Origin: Pirellulales bacterium | GTDB lineage: Bacteria > Planctomycetota > Planctomycetia > Pirellulales > JACPPG01 | DNA: 44,645 nt | Assembly (NCBI GenBank): GCA_036490175.1 | Contig: DASXEJ010000062.1 | Location: 1-44,645 of the forward strand | Direction: 5' to 3' | Notes under the pieces: generated by a model | The model's database searches: none | What the model saw: the letters and a program-made list of their open reading frames with translations, nothing else | What the model was told of the DNA's origin: nothing | Shown here: in pieces, positions 1-7,393 of the stretch | Position numbering within the stretch: position 1 is the first letter of the stretch | How the letters are laid out: every line of letters starts with the position of its first letter | Made by a program: the position numbers and the translations under genes

Positions 1-156
1 AGGGCTGACCACGAAGTATGTTTTGCCGCTTTTGATCGAGCGCAGCGGAGCGTATGTCACGACCTTGTCCGAGGTATGCGCAACGAGGTAGCTGCCAGGC
101 ACCGTCGGCACGAAGCGCGTGGACCAGAATCCCTCGGCCGGCGCGTAGCCAAAGCA
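1..156 (-). pseudogene. truncated DUF4198-like exported protein, C-terminal part, runs off the left edge
   Basis: Read on the minus strand, 52 codons are open to the window edge and give a clearly protein-like segment: GYAPAEGFWSTRF, then VPGSYLVAHTSD, then SIKSGKTYFVVSP. This resembles the C-terminal beta-domain of planctomycete DUF4198 proteins, extracytoplasmic domains linked to metal (nickel/cobalt) uptake. There is no start codon. An in-frame TGA at 157-159 lies inside the 50-bp repeat that begins at 156, so the usual N-terminal two thirds, including the signal peptide, is absent. I infer a gene cut by a rearrangement at the repeat. The family call rests on motif memory. A frameshifted live gene whose 5' part lies elsewhere cannot be excluded. 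Confidence 0.55.
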
Positions 157-205
157 TCAACGCGCGCGACAACACTTGAAACGTGTCATCGCTTGCCATA
201 CGGCA
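156..205 (-). repeat. 50-bp double-hairpin intergenic repeat, copy 1
   Basis: It is identical to 3194-3243 at 48 of 50 positions, in the same orientation. On the minus-strand transcript it folds as a small hairpin (204-205 side arms at 194-197 and 202-205, tetraloop 198-201) followed by a 10-bp stem (arms 183-192 and 166-175) closed by a 7-nt loop, with eight Watson-Crick and two G-U pairs. It starts about 40 bp past the stop of the PEP-CTERM gene at 246 and runs straight into the truncated DUF4198-like fragment. A REP-like element or mRNA 3'-end structure are the likeliest readings. Confidence 0.7.
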
Positions 206-245
206 GTAATCCGCTAGGCCCGTCCAAAACGACCACATTTCCGCT

Positions 246-1289
246 TCAAGTGGAGTGGGTATCGCGAGTCGCGCATGTGAGGGGCCTAATCAGCTTTACG
301 GCCCACAATAGAACGGCTCCAACCGCGAGATTTGCAAAACTGGCCGGTTCTGGGACAACGACGGCTTCGCCCGCTCCGACCGAGGCCCCCTCCCAATTCG
401 ACGCGATCGCGTTGATGTCCAGGCCATTGACGATTCCGTCACGATTGGCGTCCCCGGGCACTAAACCAATCGATCCGGTCTGCAGCCAATGGCTCGCCAG
501 CAGATTGATGTCCAATCCGTTAACTATGCCGTCGAAATTCACATCAGCCATCGACGCCCTGTAAATCGCCAACGTCGCAGCGTCTTGCTGAGCAAGCGGC
601 GCGTTGTCGCCGAAGTCACCAGTAGACGGATCTGAAATAGCAAAGACGTCCACCAAGGCCGGAGTAGTGAGTGTCAAACCACCGGCAAACTGAATAGTAA
701 GGTTGTACGCAAAGCCATATTCGCCATTGGTCGGACCTGGTCCAATGTAGAGGTCTTTTTCCAATTCATGTGAATCGTAAAGCGAAACGCCAAATCCTGG
801 GTAGTAGTCCGTCTTGCCGTTGATGTAGACATCGCCAAATGCCGCGCCGGGATGGGGATTTGTAACGGGTTGTGGATTGCCAGCCCAAGTATCCCACATG
901 TCGATGTAGGTGCCCGTCGGGGCCAGTGACGCAACTGCGGGCAGTGAGTTGTTCGATAAGCCGCTAGAAAAATACAGTGGGGTGAGGACATTCACCGTCG
1001 CCGTGTACGGGGGCCAAGGTCCAGATGTTTGCGCAAAACCGTGAATGACCGAGTAGTAGGCGCCGCTGCTGTCCGAAAAGAGCGTGCCCCCAAATTGTTC
1101 CAGGAATAAATTGCTCGCACCCGCGACAGAATGGCCCTGGTCAAGGAACGCGTCCTGCGACGACACGTTAAACCCTGTGGGGTTACCATGCGCGTCATAG
1201 GTCAACGATAGTCCAAAGCCGTGTCCCGAGGCGCACGTGGCGTAGGCGACAATTGCCAATACGAAAAGAAGTCGGGTTATACATTGCAT
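246..1289 (-). CDS. PEP-CTERM surface protein with dockerin repeats and mature N-terminal HGF
   Basis: This is a 347-residue exported protein. The ATG at 1289 is chosen over an upstream in-frame extension because GGAGG sits 6 nt before it and a signal peptide follows at once (MQCITRLLFVLAIVAYATCASG). The A-S-G before His fits the -3/-1 cleavage rule, so the mature protein would begin HGFGLSL. A beta-rich middle contains NPHPGA and SHELEKDLY, both shared with the neighbour at 1404-2234. Near residues 255-300 are two dockerin type I-like Ca-binding repeats (DVNFDGIVNGLDIN and DANRDGIVNGLDIN). The end is VPEPAS, a hydrophobic helix and a basic tail, which is a PEP-CTERM exosortase sorting signal. 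The function is unknown. The next gene upstream is a paralog 114 bp away, so the two probably arose by tandem duplication. Confidence 0.88.
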   Translation of the reverse strand: MQCITRLLFVLAIVAYATCASGHGFGLSLTYDAHGNPTGFNVSSQDAFLDQGHSVAGASNLFLEQFGGTLFSDSSGAYYSVIHGFAQTSGPWPPYTATVNVLTPLYFSSGLSNNSLPAVASLAPTGTYIDMWDTWAGNPQPVTNPHPGAAFGDVYINGKTDYYPGFGVSLYDSHELEKDLYIGPGPTNGEYGFAYNLTIQFAGGLTLTTPALVDVFAISDPSTGDFGDNAPLAQQDAATLAIYRASMADVNFDGIVNGLDINLLASHWLQTGSIGLVPGDANRDGIVNGLDINAIASNWEGASVGAGEAVVVPEPASFANLAVGAVLLWAVKLIRPLTCATRDTHST

Positions 1290-1403
1290 ATCAAACCTCC
1301 AGCACTTTTTAGATTCACTTTCTAAGCCCACGCACGTTCCTGTGCGACAATCGTGCCGACCCGTTCGGCCCATTTGTCATGGGCCGAACGGTGACGGCTA
1401 TGA

Positions 1404-2234
1404 TCAGCGGCTTGACCGATTGGCCACGCGCGCCCTTAGTGGACGGATCCCCAAAAACGTCAGTGCGCCGATCGCAACTAGCACCGCTGTTGAGGGCTCT
1501 GGCACGCCAAGGGCAGCGTTATAGATGCCTTGCGTGGCAATATCCTGTTGGCCAATCGATGCAAAGGTAGCGAATCCGCCAGGATTGTCGGGGTCGGTTG
1601 TGATGTCCAATGCAAACACGTCGACCAACGGCCCACTCGTGACGGTCGCTCCCCCGGCGAAATGCACTGTCACCGTGAATGCGAATCCGTATTCGCCGTA
1701 CGTCTGCGTCGAACCAGCGCCCAAATAGAGGTCCTTCTCCAGTTCGTGATGATCGTACAACGATACACCAAAGCCGGATTCGGACGACGTGCTGCCATTC
1801 ACATAAACGTCGCCCACGGATGCTCCCGGGTGGTTGCCATCGGAATTACCAGCGAACAGATCGAAGATGTGCAACTGTGTACCAGCCGACGCGGGCACAG
1901 CCGGTCCCGTACCATCCGAGAAATACAACGGGCTGATAATGTTAAATGACGCGGACGTGTAAAACGGGAACGGCCCCGATGTCTGTGCAAATCCTTCGTC
2001 GGTGCCGTAACTGCCGTCGCCATTCGGTGTGCCGTCGAATTGATCAAGAAACAGGTTCCCAGGACCTGACGTAGGATTCACTGGGTCGTTATCCAGCACC
2101 GGCTGTGCCGATGCCACGATAAAGGCAGAGGGGCTGGCGTAAGAATCCACAGACAAGTCAAAACCGTGGCCCCACGCCGATACGGTCGTGGTTAGGATAG
2201 CAATCATTGCGATCCAAAATGCTTTCGAACACAT
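1404..2234 (-). CDS. PEP-CTERM surface protein, paralog without dockerin
   Basis: The protein has 276 residues. The ATG at 2234 has GGAG 9 nt upstream; a TTG five codons earlier is less likely. The signal peptide ends in S-A-W-G before HGFDLSV, so the predicted mature N-terminus is again His-Gly-Phe. It aligns by eye through most of its length with the product at 246-1289: GFAQTSGP, SPLYFS, NHPGAS-GDVYVNG, FGVSLYDHHELEKDLYLG, GEYGFAF and GPLVDVFA. It lacks the dockerin repeats and passes directly from a QQD-IATQGIYNAALG segment to VPEPS, a hydrophobic helix and Arg residues (PEP-CTERM). It is probably anchored or released at the cell surface by an exosortase-type system. No enzymatic motif is recognised. 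Conserved histidines are discussed in the findings. Confidence 0.88.
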   Translation of the reverse strand: MCSKAFWIAMIAILTTTVSAWGHGFDLSVDSYASPSAFIVASAQPVLDNDPVNPTSGPGNLFLDQFDGTPNGDGSYGTDEGFAQTSGPFPFYTSASFNIISPLYFSDGTGPAVPASAGTQLHIFDLFAGNSDGNHPGASVGDVYVNGSTSSESGFGVSLYDHHELEKDLYLGAGSTQTYGEYGFAFTVTVHFAGGATVTSGPLVDVFALDITTDPDNPGGFATFASIGQQDIATQGIYNAALGVPEPSTAVLVAIGALTFLGIRPLRARVANRSSR

Positions 2235-2323
2235 AGGAAGTATCTCCAAAGTCGTTGAGTTTCAGAAAGTTGTCTATCGTTGCTTAGTAACTCGATCGAA
2301 GAACGCATTTTCGCGCGACGTAG

Positions 2324-3055
2324 CTATTGGAGGGGCCTGGCAAAATTCGTTCCGTTTGCAGCGTCGGTCTGCACCCACTGGTCGAACGTCACATACGGGA
2401 CGGTCGTTGCATGGCCGTCTGCGTACATCATGTTCGAGCAATCGACGTGTTGCGTCGGATTGACTTCCGCCAGGATCGCGTCCCATACCCGGCCGCGCGC
2501 GATGGCCCCCGGCTGATACCAGTTGTCGGTATGCACGTGATCATCCTGAACACTGCGGCCGCTGCTCGCGCCCTCGAACATGACAACCAGACCATGAGTA
2601 TCCTTGAGCTGATTGATGTTCGTTACGCTGCTTTTGACCTCCATAGGATCAGTGGGATCTGGCGCTACGAAATTATTGATGACGTAGCTGGTCCCGCGTA
2701 GGCCGCTAACGTTGGGATCGACCCTATCCTGCTCCATCGGATCATCGGGACAAAGTCTCACGTTGTCGACATTTTCGCAGTACGGTGCGAGCGTCACGAT
2801 CCAGCCTTGACTCTGGCTGGTTTCGCTCTGCGCAGTGCTGGCGTCGCTTTCGTAGGTGCACGGAAAACTACCTCCGTGGTCGTTCACGTACATTTGCAAT
2901 GCCAATCCCAACTGGTGGAGATTGTTCAGGCATTTCATGCGTCGAGATGTCTCGCGCGCATACTGTACTGCCGGCAGCAACAAGGCCACCAACACGCCGA
3001 TAATTGCGAGAACGACCAGCAATTCAACGAGCGTAAAGCCTCGTCGATGGCTCAT
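2324..3055 (-). CDS. DUF1559 type II secretion/pilin-like protein
   Basis: The 243-residue product starts [19 protein letters not shown], a class III prepilin leader: a short basic leader, G-F-T-L-x-E cleavage site and a hydrophobic alpha-helix. [20 protein letters not shown] then follows, as in almost every DUF1559 protein. A CPDDP motif falls in the middle, and [11 protein letters not shown] near the end corresponds to the H/DG motif used to define the family. The ATG at 3055 has a GGGAGAA-type ribosome site. The family is massively expanded in planctomycetes. Members look like pseudopilins and no specific role is proven. It could be co-transcribed with the PEP-CTERM genes downstream, although the 89-bp gap and separate ribosome sites leave this open. 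Confidence 0.9.
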   Translation of the reverse strand: MSHRRGFTLVELLVVLAIIGVLVALLLPAVQYARETSRRMKCLNNLHQLGLALQMYVNDHGGSFPCTYESDASTAQSETSQSQGWIVTLAPYCENVDNVRLCPDDPMEQDRVDPNVSGLRGTSYVINNFVAPDPTDPMEVKSSVTNINQLKDTHGLVVMFEGASSGRSVQDDHVHTDNWYQPGAIARGRVWDAILAEVNPTQHVDCSNMMYADGHATTVPYVTFDQWVQTDAANGTNFARPLQ

Positions 3056-3193
3056 CGCTTTCTCCCTTTGCCATTGGACTTTCGAAAAAGAAACGCCAAA
3101 TCGGCACCGCGCAATACGGCCGCGCGCAGGGGCTAACGGCCGCTCGGTAATAACGACGTCGACAGCGGCGTCTCACCACACACGAGTAAGCGA

Positions 3194-3243
3194 ATCAACG
3201 CGCGCGACAACGCTTGAAACGTGTCGTCGCTTGCCATACGGCA
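3194..3243 (-). repeat. 50-bp double-hairpin intergenic repeat, copy 2
   Basis: It is the second copy of the element at 156-205. On the minus-strand RNA the small hairpin uses arms at 3231-3235 and 3240-3244. The main stem uses 3221-3230 and 3204-3213 with a 7-nt loop (eight Watson-Crick pairs, one G-U, one A-C mismatch). One of the two differences from copy 1 swaps a U-G for a C-G pair, so pairing is kept. It lies about 110 bp past the stop of the Cys-rich gene (3354). Weaker similarity continues about 25 bp further on the 3244 side, while the 3194 side ends sharply. Confidence 0.7.
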
Positions 3244-3353
3244 ATAGCCGGCAGAGCCCGATCCGCACGCGCCTGACAAAACCGTCGCAGCGAGTACGGA
3301 CGCGACATACCGGTAGCGCAGTGGCGCTTGCCACTCGTGGCGCATGAGCGCCG

Positions 3354-4004
3354 CTAGGCACAAGGAGGACGCGTGGGAATATCCAACGCGATTGAAGACG
3401 CGCACAGGAGTGGCACTGCCAGCCAACCTGTCGGGCGCCAATCGAACCGATAGTTTACCGCCGCAACCGGCGGCAGCGCAGAAAACGTCAGGACGGACAA
3501 GGGACCCAGCCCGCGGCAATGGCCGACCATGCGGCCGATGACAACCACGAGCCGCCACCGCGGACGGGCGTCAGATTGCTTTTCCGCCGCGTGGCTCTCG
3601 TCGCAACTGGCACATGCGCCCGCGGGCGTGCTGCACGTTGTAGTGTGCGTGGTCGCCGCGGTACAGCAACTTTCGGCATGATCATGGTCATCGCCGTCGG
3701 CATGTTCGTGCTCGGCAGCCGCCAGCAATTCAGGCGGCGCTGCGACATCGTGTTCGATCGCCCAGGCCAAACGTTGTTTTGCCGTGAAGCAGCAACAGCC
3801 GCGGAAACATTCCTCGGCCGACATACATCCGCAAGGCCGATCCTGGCAGGGAAAGGGCGTGCTCTTATCCTTCGTCAATTGAGGTGGCACGCGCTGCACA
3901 AGGGGCAAGCCGGTATTGACGACGAGGAAGCCCAACAGCCCGACGACCACCGTGAGGCGGCCCGAGAAACGCCCCAGGCGACTGGTCAGGCGACAGCAGT
4001 GCAT
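3354..4004 (-). CDS. Cys/His-rich exported protein of planctomycete type, function unknown
   Basis: The product has 216 residues from the ATG at 4004. The frame stays open to 4226, but that stretch looks non-coding and the start is uncertain because no good ribosome site is visible. An N-terminal hydrophobic segment (LTVVVGLLGFLVVNTGL) acts as signal or anchor. Next comes a compact cysteine block, FPCQDRPCGCMSAEECFRGC followed by CCF and TAKQRLAWAIEHDV. A region rich in His, Asp and Cys then follows (EHEHADGDDHDHAESCC, THTTTC, CASCDESH). The tail is low in features and ends in IPTRPPCA. I recognise the C-x-C-x-S-A-E-x-C-x3-CCC pattern from planctomycete hypothetical proteins. Metal binding outside the cytoplasm is a reasonable inference, unproven. 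Neighbours are DUF1559 and PEP-CTERM genes. Confidence 0.72.
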   Translation of the reverse strand: MHCCRLTSRLGRFSGRLTVVVGLLGFLVVNTGLPLVQRVPPQLTKDKSTPFPCQDRPCGCMSAEECFRGCCCFTAKQRLAWAIEHDVAAPPELLAAAEHEHADGDDHDHAESCCTAATTHTTTCSTPAGACASCDESHAAEKQSDARPRWRLVVVIGRMVGHCRGLGPLSVLTFSALPPVAAVNYRFDWRPTGWLAVPLLCASSIALDIPTRPPCA

Positions 4005-4477
4005 CGGACGACACTTCGGTAGGAAGGCATGGGCGGGACTTTGGTGGTCGAATGTAAGGTCCGCCCGGCGCCATGTCAAATAACGGCTGCCGACGACCTG
4101 AAAAGGTCCTAGTTCGGTACTCGCGTCGTCAATTTGGCCAAATCGGTGCGCCGTGGTGATCGCAGGGGGGGAACTTTGGAAGGATTGGACAGCGTCGCCG
4201 ACGCCAAATAGGGATTTCAAACGCAATTTCGCCCGTGGCTGGTCGCCATCAGCTAGCAGCTATCCCGCTTCCTGGCCGGTTGTGTGGATCGAACAGGCCA
4301 CGATAGCCGAAACCTAATTATGTCAAGCGCTCTGCCGGCGCGTCCGAGTGGACGGGCCGGCTGAATCGAAATCAAGCACATCTCGACAACGCGACGGCAT
4401 ACGGTTGTGCATCGGGCAACCGGCGCCTGTCTACAGCGCTTGCGACTTCTCGCGCTTTAGTCCAAGGAGGGACTCAC
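4005..4477. other. 473-bp intergenic region between divergent genes
   Basis: No coding frame here looks like a protein. The region separates the minus-strand Cys-rich gene from the plus-strand DUF1559 gene, so promoters for both should lie here. The only clear structure is the GC-rich hairpin at 4334-4361. An AT-rich patch (CCTAATTATG) around 4312-4321 could supply a -10 region for the plus strand, but I see no convincing -35. Confidence 0.5.
4334..4361 (+). promoter_or_regulatory. GC-rich hairpin in the leader of a DUF1559 gene
   Basis: Arms 4334-4345 and 4350-4361 pair at 11 of 12 positions (one G/G mismatch) around the tetraloop GAGT. There is no T-run after it, so it is not a standard intrinsic terminator. 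It sits 117 bp before the start at 4478 and could be a leader structure or a protein-binding dyad. Confidence 0.4.
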
Positions 4478-5413
4478 ATGACCAAATCGCGCCCCGGCAT
4501 GACGCTCATCGAATTGATGGTCGTCATTGCCATAATGGGAATCCTCATTGGCATGCTCTTGCCAGCCGTACAAATGGCGCGCGAAAGCGCTCGCCGCGCC
4601 CAATGTCTGAACAATCTCAAACAGGTCGGCTTGGCGCTGCACATTTATCTCGACCGGCAACAGTCCCTTCCCCCCGGATACATCTCGCAGGTCCTGAAGA
4701 ACCGTGACGATGGCGGCCCGGGCTGGGCTTGGGGATCGATGCTGTTGCCCGATGTGGAACAACAAGCGCTATCGGATCAGGTCGATTTCACGTCGGCGCT
4801 GGCCAGCGCCAACGTTTGCAACATCTCGTTGGCGACGTTCGTTTGTCCGTCGGATTCGGCCTTTGAACCGACCATCGACATTCCTAGCCTGGCCGACAAC
4901 AGCGTGATTTGCACGATGGCGGCGTCGAGCTACGTAGCCTGCGTGGGCACGGTGCGCCCGACTTGCCGCGTGTGTCGCGACGCGTTCGACGGCGTGTTCG
5001 GCCGCAATCGTGCCATCAAGGCGGCCGATATCTGCGATGGCCTCTCGAACACGATCGCCATTGGCGAACGGGCCTTCAAATGGTCGACTCCCGCACTGTG
5101 GGGCGTCGTACCGGGCTCGGAATTGATCGACCGTCTGATCGATGGCCGCTTGGCTGCGGGCCCCGGCTACGTGCTGGGCACGACGTTCAAGGACGGTTTC
5201 AACCTGGAAGAGATCGTCGACGACCCTCGCGAAGATCACACGCTGGCCGAGATCTTCGGCAGTATGCATCCGGGCGGCGCGAATTTCTCTTTCTGCGATG
5301 GCGGGGTCCGTTTCATCAAGGACTCGATCGATCCGGCCACGATGAACGCCTTGTCGACCCGCTGCGGCGAACCGCAGGGGGGCGAGACGATTCACTCCAA
5401 TCCCTTTGAATGA
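4478..5413 (+). CDS. DUF1559 type II secretion/pilin-like protein
   Basis: The 311-residue product begins MTKSRPGMTLIELMVVIAIM, a prepilin leader with cleavage expected between Gly and Met, followed by a hydrophobic helix and ARESARRAQCLNNLKQVGLA. A CPSD motif lies near residue 127 and a full C-terminal DUF1559 signature, MHPGGANFSFCDGGVRFIKD, near residue 265. The start is supported by AAGGAGGG 8 nt upstream. It is longer than the 243-residue relative at 2324-3055 and belongs to the more typical DUF1559 length class. The role is probably in a pseudopilin-like surface assembly; the substrate is unknown. mscL follows 54 bp downstream on the same strand and may share the transcript. Confidence 0.92.
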   Translation: MTKSRPGMTLIELMVVIAIMGILIGMLLPAVQMARESARRAQCLNNLKQVGLALHIYLDRQQSLPPGYISQVLKNRDDGGPGWAWGSMLLPDVEQQALSDQVDFTSALASANVCNISLATFVCPSDSAFEPTIDIPSLADNSVICTMAASSYVACVGTVRPTCRVCRDAFDGVFGRNRAIKAADICDGLSNTIAIGERAFKWSTPALWGVVPGSELIDRLIDGRLAAGPGYVLGTTFKDGFNLEEIVDDPREDHTLAEIFGSMHPGGANFSFCDGGVRFIKDSIDPATMNALSTRCGEPQGGETIHSNPFE

Positions 5414-5467
5414 TCCAACCTCGACACCGCGACGACGGTCGCGACTGAGTTCGCCAGGATACCGGAT

Positions 5468-5932
5468 ATGGCCATCCCATTGCTGAAAGAGTTCCGCGAC
5501 TTTGCCATGCGGGGCAATGTCGTGGACATGGCGGTAGGCATCATCATTGGCGGGGCATTTGGCAAAATCGTCTCGTCACTGGTCAATGACATCGTGATGC
5601 CGCCCTTCGGCCTCCTGCTGAACAACATCCCGTTCAGGGATATGTGCATCAACCTGCAGAATTGGCATCTCATCTCGGCGGGCGAAGCGATTGAGGACCC
5701 CAAGGCGCCCATTCCAACAATTAACCTCGGTGCGTTCTTCAACACGGTCATCGACTTTGTGATCGTGGCATTCGCGATCTTCATGGTGATCCGCTGGATG
5801 AATCGGCTACTGCCCGCACCGGTCAGCTCGGCTCCGGCCCCGAAAAAGAATTGCCCTTATTGCCAGTCGAGCATTCCGCTGGTGGCGACGCGTTGCCCGC
5901 AATGCACGTCCGAGTTACCGGCGGGCGCGTAA
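5468..5932 (+). CDS. mscL: large-conductance mechanosensitive channel MscL with C-terminal zinc ribbon
   Basis: The protein has 154 residues. It opens a wide inner-membrane pore when membrane tension rises, releasing solutes on hypo-osmotic shock. The N-terminal helix and TM1 carry the family signature ([39 protein letters not shown]). A periplasmic loop runs from about residue 50 to 95, and TM2 is [20 protein letters not shown]. After a short Pro/Ala linker the C-terminus has CPYC-x12-CPQC, a rubredoxin-like zinc ribbon. The classic E. coli protein ends in a charged helix bundle instead, but I recall the ribbon form in other MscL proteins. The gene converges on pncB with only 34 bp between stops. 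Confidence 0.96.
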   Translation: MAIPLLKEFRDFAMRGNVVDMAVGIIIGGAFGKIVSSLVNDIVMPPFGLLLNNIPFRDMCINLQNWHLISAGEAIEDPKAPIPTINLGAFFNTVIDFVIVAFAIFMVIRWMNRLLPAPVSSAPAPKKNCPYCQSSIPLVATRCPQCTSELPAGA

Positions 5933-5966
5933 TCTATGGGTAGCTGCGTACCGGCCGGTGTTCGCA

Positions 5967-7325
5967 CTACGGTCGCGGCTCGCGCAGTTTTGACGCCAGC
6001 GCATCGGCCTCGGCGGCCAGGGCTCGCACGGCGTGCGAAACCTGCACGTCGTATGGCGCAACCGGCTCTAGCGATCGAAGCTGTGTGGGCAGCCGATCCA
6101 GTTGTCGTGCGCAGCGCTCCCGCAGGCTCGAAAGTGGTTCATGAGGTGCGAGACGCTTTCCCGCTTTCATCACGGGCACAAGAAGTGGATCGCCTGCCTG
6201 TCGCTCCTCTTCAAGACCGATCACATCTCGCAACAATCGCCCGTCTTGATCGGTCTGCCGGAAGACCTGCTTGCGTCCAGGCCAGGTCGCTTTTCCTTCC
6301 GCCAGCTTGCGCGTCGGGCGGCCCGCATACTCGGCCAACTTGTAGACGCAGTCCAGGTAGGGGGCATCCGCCGACACGTCGAGCGACGTGCCGACGCCAA
6401 ATCCTGCGATCGGCGCGCCCGTCGCAACCAGCTTCGCCACCTCGTATTCGTCGAGTCCGCCGCTGGCAAAGATCGATACATGTCGCAATCCGCCGTCGTC
6501 GAGGATCCGACGGACCTTGCGCGCATGTGCCGCCAGATCGCCACTATCGATGCGCACGCTGCGGACCGAGATTCCTTCGCGGGAAAGGGTCTTGGCGACG
6601 CGCACTGTCGCGCGGGCCCCCTCCGCGGTGTCGTAGGTGTCCAGCAGGAAGACGACGTTATTGGGACACGCCCTGGCGAACTCCAAAAAGGCCGTCCCGT
6701 CGTCCCCCATAGCTTGAACCAGCGAATGGGCCATCGTGCCGAATAGCAGAATCCCGAAAGCCTGGCCGGCCGCCACCGTGGCCGTGCCGGCAAACCCGGT
6801 CAGGTATGCCGCCCGGGCGGCCAACAACCCCGCCTCGGCGCCGTGCGCGCGGCGGAATCCGAAGTCGACAAGCTGTCTGTCCGGCGCGGCCAATACGGTG
6901 CGCGCGGCTTTCGAGGCGATCATCGTTTGATATTGCACAAGGTTTATCAACCGCGATTCGACCAACTGCGCCTCGGGCAGCGGCGCGGTGACACGCAGAA
7001 TCGGCTCCCCTGCGAAAAATACCGTCCCCTCGGGCATGGCCTCTACGTCGCCTGTGAATCGCCACTCGGCCAACCGCCCCACGAAGTCGACCGCAAAATG
7101 TCCGCAGCCGTTGAGCCAGTCGAGTTCATCGGGCGAGAACCGCGCCGCCTCCAGGTAGTCCAGCGCCTGTTCCAAGCCGGCCGCGATTAGAAAATTTCGG
7201 CTCTTCGGCAATCGGCGGACGAAGAAGTCGAATACTGCCACATCGCGCAACCCCGCGCGATCGTAACATTGCAGCATGGTGAGCTGATAAAGGTCCGTCA
7301 GCAGCAAGTTGGATTCCAATGGCAT
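5967..7325 (-). CDS. pncB: nicotinate phosphoribosyltransferase
   Basis: The 452-residue product converts nicotinate and PRPP (with ATP) to nicotinate mononucleotide, the Preiss-Handler entry to NAD. Landmarks are LLTDLYQLTMLQCY at the N-terminus, FDFFVRRLPKSRNFLIAAGL, VDFGFRRAHG, GTMAHSLVQAMGDD (the region of the phosphorylated His), DSGDL and GFGVGTSLDVS near residue 300. The ATG at 7325 is preferred to a TTG four codons earlier because family members start with the LLTDLYQLTM block close to Met. It lies 68 bp downstream of larC on the same strand. Since the nickel-pincer cofactor is built from nicotinic acid adenine dinucleotide, the pairing makes metabolic sense. Confidence 0.95.
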   Translation of the reverse strand: MPLESNLLLTDLYQLTMLQCYDRAGLRDVAVFDFFVRRLPKSRNFLIAAGLEQALDYLEAARFSPDELDWLNGCGHFAVDFVGRLAEWRFTGDVEAMPEGTVFFAGEPILRVTAPLPEAQLVESRLINLVQYQTMIASKAARTVLAAPDRQLVDFGFRRAHGAEAGLLAARAAYLTGFAGTATVAAGQAFGILLFGTMAHSLVQAMGDDGTAFLEFARACPNNVVFLLDTYDTAEGARATVRVAKTLSREGISVRSVRIDSGDLAAHARKVRRILDDGGLRHVSIFASGGLDEYEVAKLVATGAPIAGFGVGTSLDVSADAPYLDCVYKLAEYAGRPTRKLAEGKATWPGRKQVFRQTDQDGRLLRDVIGLEEERQAGDPLLVPVMKAGKRLAPHEPLSSLRERCARQLDRLPTQLRSLEPVAPYDVQVSHAVRALAAEADALASKLREPRP

Positions 7326-7393
7326 AAGTACGACCAATCGCTGACGCGGTCGGTCAAAGGCTTCCCCACCGCGCGGGCGAATTATTCAGCAAA

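Noticed and set aside
156..205. Integron attC site
   Set aside because: The edges resemble inverse core sites at first sight (AAC and GTT ends), but neither RYYYAAC nor GTTRRRY is met and no integrase is near.
3133..3558. 141-codon minus-strand frame running through repeat copy 2
   Set aside because: It overlaps the end of the Cys-rich gene in another frame, and its only conserved part is the repeat itself, better explained by RNA pairing.
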